Assembly: GCA_038534135.1 (NCBI GenBank)
Contig: JBCAXJ010000018.1
Span: 1-64,000 of the forward strand
Source: Thermohalobaculum sp038534135
Lineage (GTDB): Bacteria; Pseudomonadota; Alphaproteobacteria; Rhodobacterales; Rhodobacteraceae
Length of the DNA stretch: 64,000 nucleotides
Direction: 5' to 3'
In this document: in pieces, positions 60,824-64,000 of the stretch
Layout of the letters: each line of letters starts with the position of its first letter
Numbering within the stretch: position 1 is the stretch's first letter
Program-made: the position numbers and the translations under genes
Notes under the pieces: generated by a model
Seen by the model: only the letters and a program-made list of their open reading frames with translations
Told to the model about the DNA's origin: nothing
Database searches by the model: none

Positions 60824-61582
60824 ATGGAAATCCAGAATCGCATTGCCGTCGTCACGGGAGCTGCCAGCGGCATCGGCAAGGCCTTGTGCCTTGCGCTGCA
60901 CCGAGAGGGTGCGAAGAAAGTGGTTTGTGCCGATTTAAACGGCGAAGGCGCCGCCGACACGGCCCGACAGATCGATGGCGCTGCTTATGAGGTCGATGTC
61001 AGCCAGGAGTCGGACATCCGGGAACTCATCGAAGTGACCGAGGATCAGCACGGTCCGATCGATCTCTTCGTCTCGAATGCCGGGATCATATATCGCGGCG
61101 GGCTCGAGACCGGCAACGACACCTGGCAGAAGATATGGGAGGTCAACGTCATGGCCCATATGTGGGCCGCCCGTCACGTCGTCCCGCGTATGGCTGCACG
61201 TGGCGGTGGGTACCTGCTGAACACGGCTTCGGCAGCCGGTTTGCTCAACCAGGTCGGCGCCGCCTCCTACGCCGTCACGAAACACGCCGCGGTTGGAATG
61301 GCCGAGTGGCTGGCGATGACCTATGGCGATCAGGGCATCAAGGTGTCGCTGCTCTGCCCGCAGGCCGTCCGCACGGGCATGACAGACGATCCCGACTCTG
61401 TGGCGGCTCAGGACGGTCTGCTCGAAGCTCGTCCGGTCGCCGATCTCTGCCTCGAGACCATCCGCAACGAGACGTTCCTGGTGCTGCCGCACCCCGAAGT
61501 GCTGACCTACATGCGCCGCAAGACCGATGACTACGATCGCTGGCTGGGCGGCATGCAAAGGCTCAATCGCAAGTTCACGTGA
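60824..61582 (+). CDS. short-chain dehydrogenase/reductase
   Basis: A 252-residue SDR with TGAASGIGKALCL, VSNAGIIYRGGLE, the serine in LNTASAAGLLNQVG and YAVTK as Y-x3-K. The C-terminus (YDRWLGGMQRLNRKF) matches a group of uncharacterised actinobacterial and alphaproteobacterial SDRs. It lies 30 nt after the GFA gene; fourth gene of the operon. Confidence 0.92.
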   Translation: MEIQNRIAVVTGAASGIGKALCLALHREGAKKVVCADLNGEGAADTARQIDGAAYEVDVSQESDIRELIEVTEDQHGPIDLFVSNAGIIYRGGLETGNDTWQKIWEVNVMAHMWAARHVVPRMAARGGGYLLNTASAAGLLNQVGAASYAVTKHAAVGMAEWLAMTYGDQGIKVSLLCPQAVRTGMTDDPDSVAAQDGLLEARPVADLCLETIRNETFLVLPHPEVLTYMRRKTDDYDRWLGGMQRLNRKFT

Positions 61583-61685
61583 GGGCGCAGCCACTGACAG
61601 CGCGTCCAGCCGTCTCCGCCTTGACAGCCCCGGCCCCGGGGTCCAAATACCGCGCACCCCAACGACCGCGCAGGATCCCTCCCGA

Positions 61686-62540
61686 ATGGCAAGAGCTGAG
61701 AAGAAGAAAGAGGGATTCTGGGATACGGTCAAAACGGTCTTCTGGGCGCTTGTCATCGCAATGGCGTTCCGCTCGATCCTCTATCAGCCGTTCTCGATCC
61801 CGTCGGGTTCGATGAAGCCGACACTGCTGGTCGGAGACTATCTATTCGTGTCGAAGTTCGCCTATGGTTACTCGCGTTACTCGTTACCGTTCTCACCGAA
61901 CCTGTTCGACGGCCGGATCTGGGGATCTCTGCCGGAACGCGGTGACGTGGTGGTCTTCAAACACCCGCAACAGGACACCTGCAGCGAGGGTCCGGTCGGG
62001 ATGGTGGTGCGCTTTGGGCAGACCATGCTCGGTCAACCTGCCCGCAATCCGAATGACTGCACCGACTACATCAAGCGCGTGATCGGGCTTCCGGGTGATC
62101 GCATCCAGATGATCGACGGCGTCCTGCATGTGAACGGGCAGCGGGTCGGGATGACCCGGACGGACAATTTCTCCGAACCAAAGGGCACGCATGGTGAGTA
62201 CCTGCGCGTTTCGAACTGCGCCAACGCGCCTGTCCCGCAGGGCGGCGTTTGCGAGATCGAGCACTGGATCGAGGAACTGCCGGGAGGCACGAAGCACTCG
62301 ATCCTGAACCTCGGCCCGACGCAGGTGGACACCACCGGCGAGATCACGGTGCGCGACGGACACATATTCTTTATGGGGGACAATCGAGACAACTCGGTCG
62401 ACAGCCGCTTCGCCAGCGTCGGGCAAGTCCCCGTGCAGAACCTGATCGGCCGCGCCGAGGTTGTGGCACTCTCCTCGGCCGGTGCCTTCTGGCAGCTTTG
62501 GAAGTGGCGCGTGTCGCGCTTCTTCAAGTCGATCGTCTGA
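61686..62540 (+). CDS. lepB: signal peptidase I
   Basis: A 284-residue membrane peptidase that removes signal peptides. One N-terminal helix (TVKTVFWALVIAMAFRSI) precedes box B with the catalytic serine (FSIPSGSMKPTLLVGDY) and box D with the lysine (DYIKRVIGLPGDRI). Box E is MGDNRDNSVDSR. ATG 61686 fits the family; the open frame upstream overlaps the SDR gene. rnc follows 4 nt later. Confidence 0.95.
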   Translation: MARAEKKKEGFWDTVKTVFWALVIAMAFRSILYQPFSIPSGSMKPTLLVGDYLFVSKFAYGYSRYSLPFSPNLFDGRIWGSLPERGDVVVFKHPQQDTCSEGPVGMVVRFGQTMLGQPARNPNDCTDYIKRVIGLPGDRIQMIDGVLHVNGQRVGMTRTDNFSEPKGTHGEYLRVSNCANAPVPQGGVCEIEHWIEELPGGTKHSILNLGPTQVDTTGEITVRDGHIFFMGDNRDNSVDSRFASVGQVPVQNLIGRAEVVALSSAGAFWQLWKWRVSRFFKSIV

Positions 62541-62544
62541 GGAC

Positions 62545-63228
62545 ATGCGCGGCGCGAACCATTCCGCTCTGACGGATCGGCTGGGCCACGAGTTCAAAGA
62601 TCAATCCCTGCTGCAGCAGGCCCTGACCCACCCATCTGCGGCATCGGCAGCCCGGCCTGACAATCAACGTTTTGAGTTTCTTGGGGACCGTGTCCTGGGC
62701 CTGATCATCTCGGAGAAGCTGTTGGAGCGCTTCCCGCATGCGCCCGAGGGTGAACTTGCGCCTCGGTTCAATGCACTCGTCCGGCGCGAGACGCTTGCCG
62801 AGATCGCAGCCGAAATGGATCTCGGCCAACATTTGCATCTTGGCCGCTCCGAGAGCACATCGGGTGGACGGCGCAAGGCCGCGATCCTCGCCGATGCGAT
62901 GGAGGCCGCCATCGCGGCACTCTATCTGGACGGAGGTCTCGAAGCCGCGCGGCAGTTCGTTCTGAAGCATTGGGCGGATCGGATCTCGAGCGTCGGCATC
63001 GCCCCGATGGACGCAAAGACGCGCATTCAGGAATGGGCGCAGGCGCGTGGCCTGGCACCGCCGCGTTATGACCTTGTTTCCCGGACCGGGCCTGACCATG
63101 CACCGGTTTTTCACATCGAGGCGCATCTATGCGACATCGCAAAGGCATCCGGAAAGGCTGGCTCGAAGAAATTGGCCGAACAGGATGCAGCACACGCGCT
63201 GCTTGCCATCATTGAAGCCAATGACTGA
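62545..63228 (+). CDS. rnc: ribonuclease III
   Basis: A 227-residue RNase III that cuts double-stranded RNA, including rRNA precursors. The catalytic signature is NQRFEFLGDRVLGLII, the second metal site DAMEAAIAALYLDGG, and the C-terminal dsRNA-binding domain has DAKTRIQEWAQARGLAPPRY and GKAGSKKLAEQDAA. ATG 62545 starts 4 nt after lepB. It overlaps era by 8 nt. Confidence 0.95.
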   Translation: MRGANHSALTDRLGHEFKDQSLLQQALTHPSAASAARPDNQRFEFLGDRVLGLIISEKLLERFPHAPEGELAPRFNALVRRETLAEIAAEMDLGQHLHLGRSESTSGGRRKAAILADAMEAAIAALYLDGGLEAARQFVLKHWADRISSVGIAPMDAKTRIQEWAQARGLAPPRYDLVSRTGPDHAPVFHIEAHLCDIAKASGKAGSKKLAEQDAAHALLAIIEAND

Positions 63229-64000
63229 AACGCCAACCCGCGCGGGCTTCGTAGCCCTGATCGGAGAGCCGAACGCCGGCAAGTCGACGCTTCTCAATCG
63301 CATGGTCGGGGCCAAGGTTTCGATCGTTACCCACAAGGTCCAGACGACGCGGACACGTATTCGCGGGATTGCACTCGAAGGGGCCAGCCAGATCGTCTTC
63401 GTCGATACGCCTGGCCTGTTCCGTCCGCGCCGTCGCCTGGATCGTGCCATGGTCGCCTCTGCCTGGGCGGGCGTCGAGGACGCGGACATCACCGCGCTGC
63501 TGATCGAGGCGCATCGCGGGATCACGGATGGTGTCGAACGGATCCTCGAGACCCTGGACGAACAGGACACGAAACGCCCGATTGCGCTGGCCATCAACAA
63601 GATTGACCGCGTTCGCCGCCCGGCCCTGCTCGCGCTGGTCGCCGAACTCTCCGAACGACGGGACTTTGCACAAACCTTCCTGATCTCTGCCGAGAACGGC
63701 GACGGTGTCGAGGACCTGCGCGCGTGGCTGGGCTCGGAACTGCCGGAAGGTCCATGGCTTTACCCCGAAGATCAGATCGCCGACATGACCATGCGGATGA
63801 TCGCAGCCGAGATCACCCGCGAGAAGCTGACGCTGCGTCTGCATCAGGAGCTGCCGTATCAGCTCACCGTCGAGACGGAAAGCTGGGAAGAGCGCAAGGA
63901 CGGGTCGGTCAGGATCGAGCAGATCATCTATGTCGCGCGCGATGGGCACAAAGGCATCGTGCTCGGCAAACGCGGTGAGACAATCAAAGCCGTCGGAGAA
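63221..64000 (+). CDS. era: GTPase Era (C-terminus beyond the window)
   Basis: The frame from ATG 63221 (ATGACTGA, overlapping rnc) is open to the window end. G1 is GEPNAGKST, G3 DTPG (followed by LF), G4 NKID; the KH RNA-binding domain begins near IEQIIYVARDGHKGIVLGKRGETIK. Era helps mature the 30S subunit by binding the 3' end of 16S rRNA. About 260 of roughly 300 residues are visible. The lepB-rnc-era order is conserved in bacteria. Confidence 0.95.
   Translation, partial: MTETPTRAGFVALIGEPNAGKSTLLNRMVGAKVSIVTHKVQTTRTRIRGIALEGASQIVFVDTPGLFRPRRRLDRAMVASAWAGVEDADITALLIEAHRGITDGVERILETLDEQDTKRPIALAINKIDRVRRPALLALVAELSERRDFAQTFLISAENGDGVEDLRAWLGSELPEGPWLYPEDQIADMTMRMIAAEITREKLTLRLHQELPYQLTVETESWEERKDGSVRIEQIIYVARDGHKGIVLGKRGETIKAVGE

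Overview
The window is about 61-65% G+C by eye, densely coded, and reads as chromosomal DNA of an alphaproteobacterium, most likely order Rhodobacterales (Rhodobacteraceae-like). Supporting signs are an FnrL-type regulator with cbb3 oxidase genes (ccoNOQP, ccoGHIS), a ChpT-like histidine phosphotransferase, IalB, DUF853 and DUF6476 family genes, an olsB/olsA pair and the lepB-rnc-era cluster. Species cannot be named from the sequence alone.

Layout. 0-7.6 kb: envelope genes (a broken DUF882 gene at a fold-back at the left edge, a YkuD L,D-transpeptidase, lpxD, a dedicated acyl carrier protein, a ketoacyl synthase, ialB) and a HerA-like ATPase, with a probable minus-strand small RNA in front of ialB. 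7.7-19 kb: an orphan gene, mmsA, a regulator and an FNR-box-controlled uspA, a fadB-like beta-oxidation enzyme and several hydrolase/oxidoreductase genes. 19-23.6 kb: radC, a class I aldolase and small metabolic genes. 23.7-25.0 kb is a small accessory patch: tRNA-Thr(UGU), a secreted-protein gene with a stop in its signal peptide, two phage-type gene remnants, and a tRNA-Leu(UAA) gene split by a 215-nt group I intron. 25.2-34.9 kb: Sel1 protein, thiopurine methyltransferase behind an AT-rich gap, an ArsR-AHSA1-DUF899-VOC operon with a palindromic operator, copper-handling genes, rpoH, rluD, a P1 peptidase and an acyl-CoA racemase.

35-53.8 kb is the respiratory section: a CoA-transferase/MaoC pair, fnrL, a divergent HxlR regulator with a quinone-reductase/monooxygenase pair, then ccoNOQP and, 5 kb further on, ccoGHIS. 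Perfect TTGAT-N4-ATCAA boxes precede ccoN, ccoG and uspA, so FnrL encoded here probably switches on the oxidase, its copper/assembly factors and a stress protein together when oxygen is low. The 5 kb between the two cco operons holds two LysE exporters, small enzymes, YceI and a DUF3179 protein. 53.9-64 kb: a palindrome cluster, a glutamine-synthetase-like gene overlapping olsA, olsB (ornithine lipids), chpT, an acyl-CoA dehydrogenase/SDR/GFA group and lepB-rnc-era, era running off the right edge.

The most notable observations are the intron-split tRNA-Leu, an 18-nt copy of the 16S rRNA 3' tail that acts in reverse as a perfect ribosome binding site for a tiny terminated transcription unit, a candidate anti-Shine-Dalgarno small RNA, an extra small ORF between ccoN and ccoO, and the inverted gene piece at the left edge.
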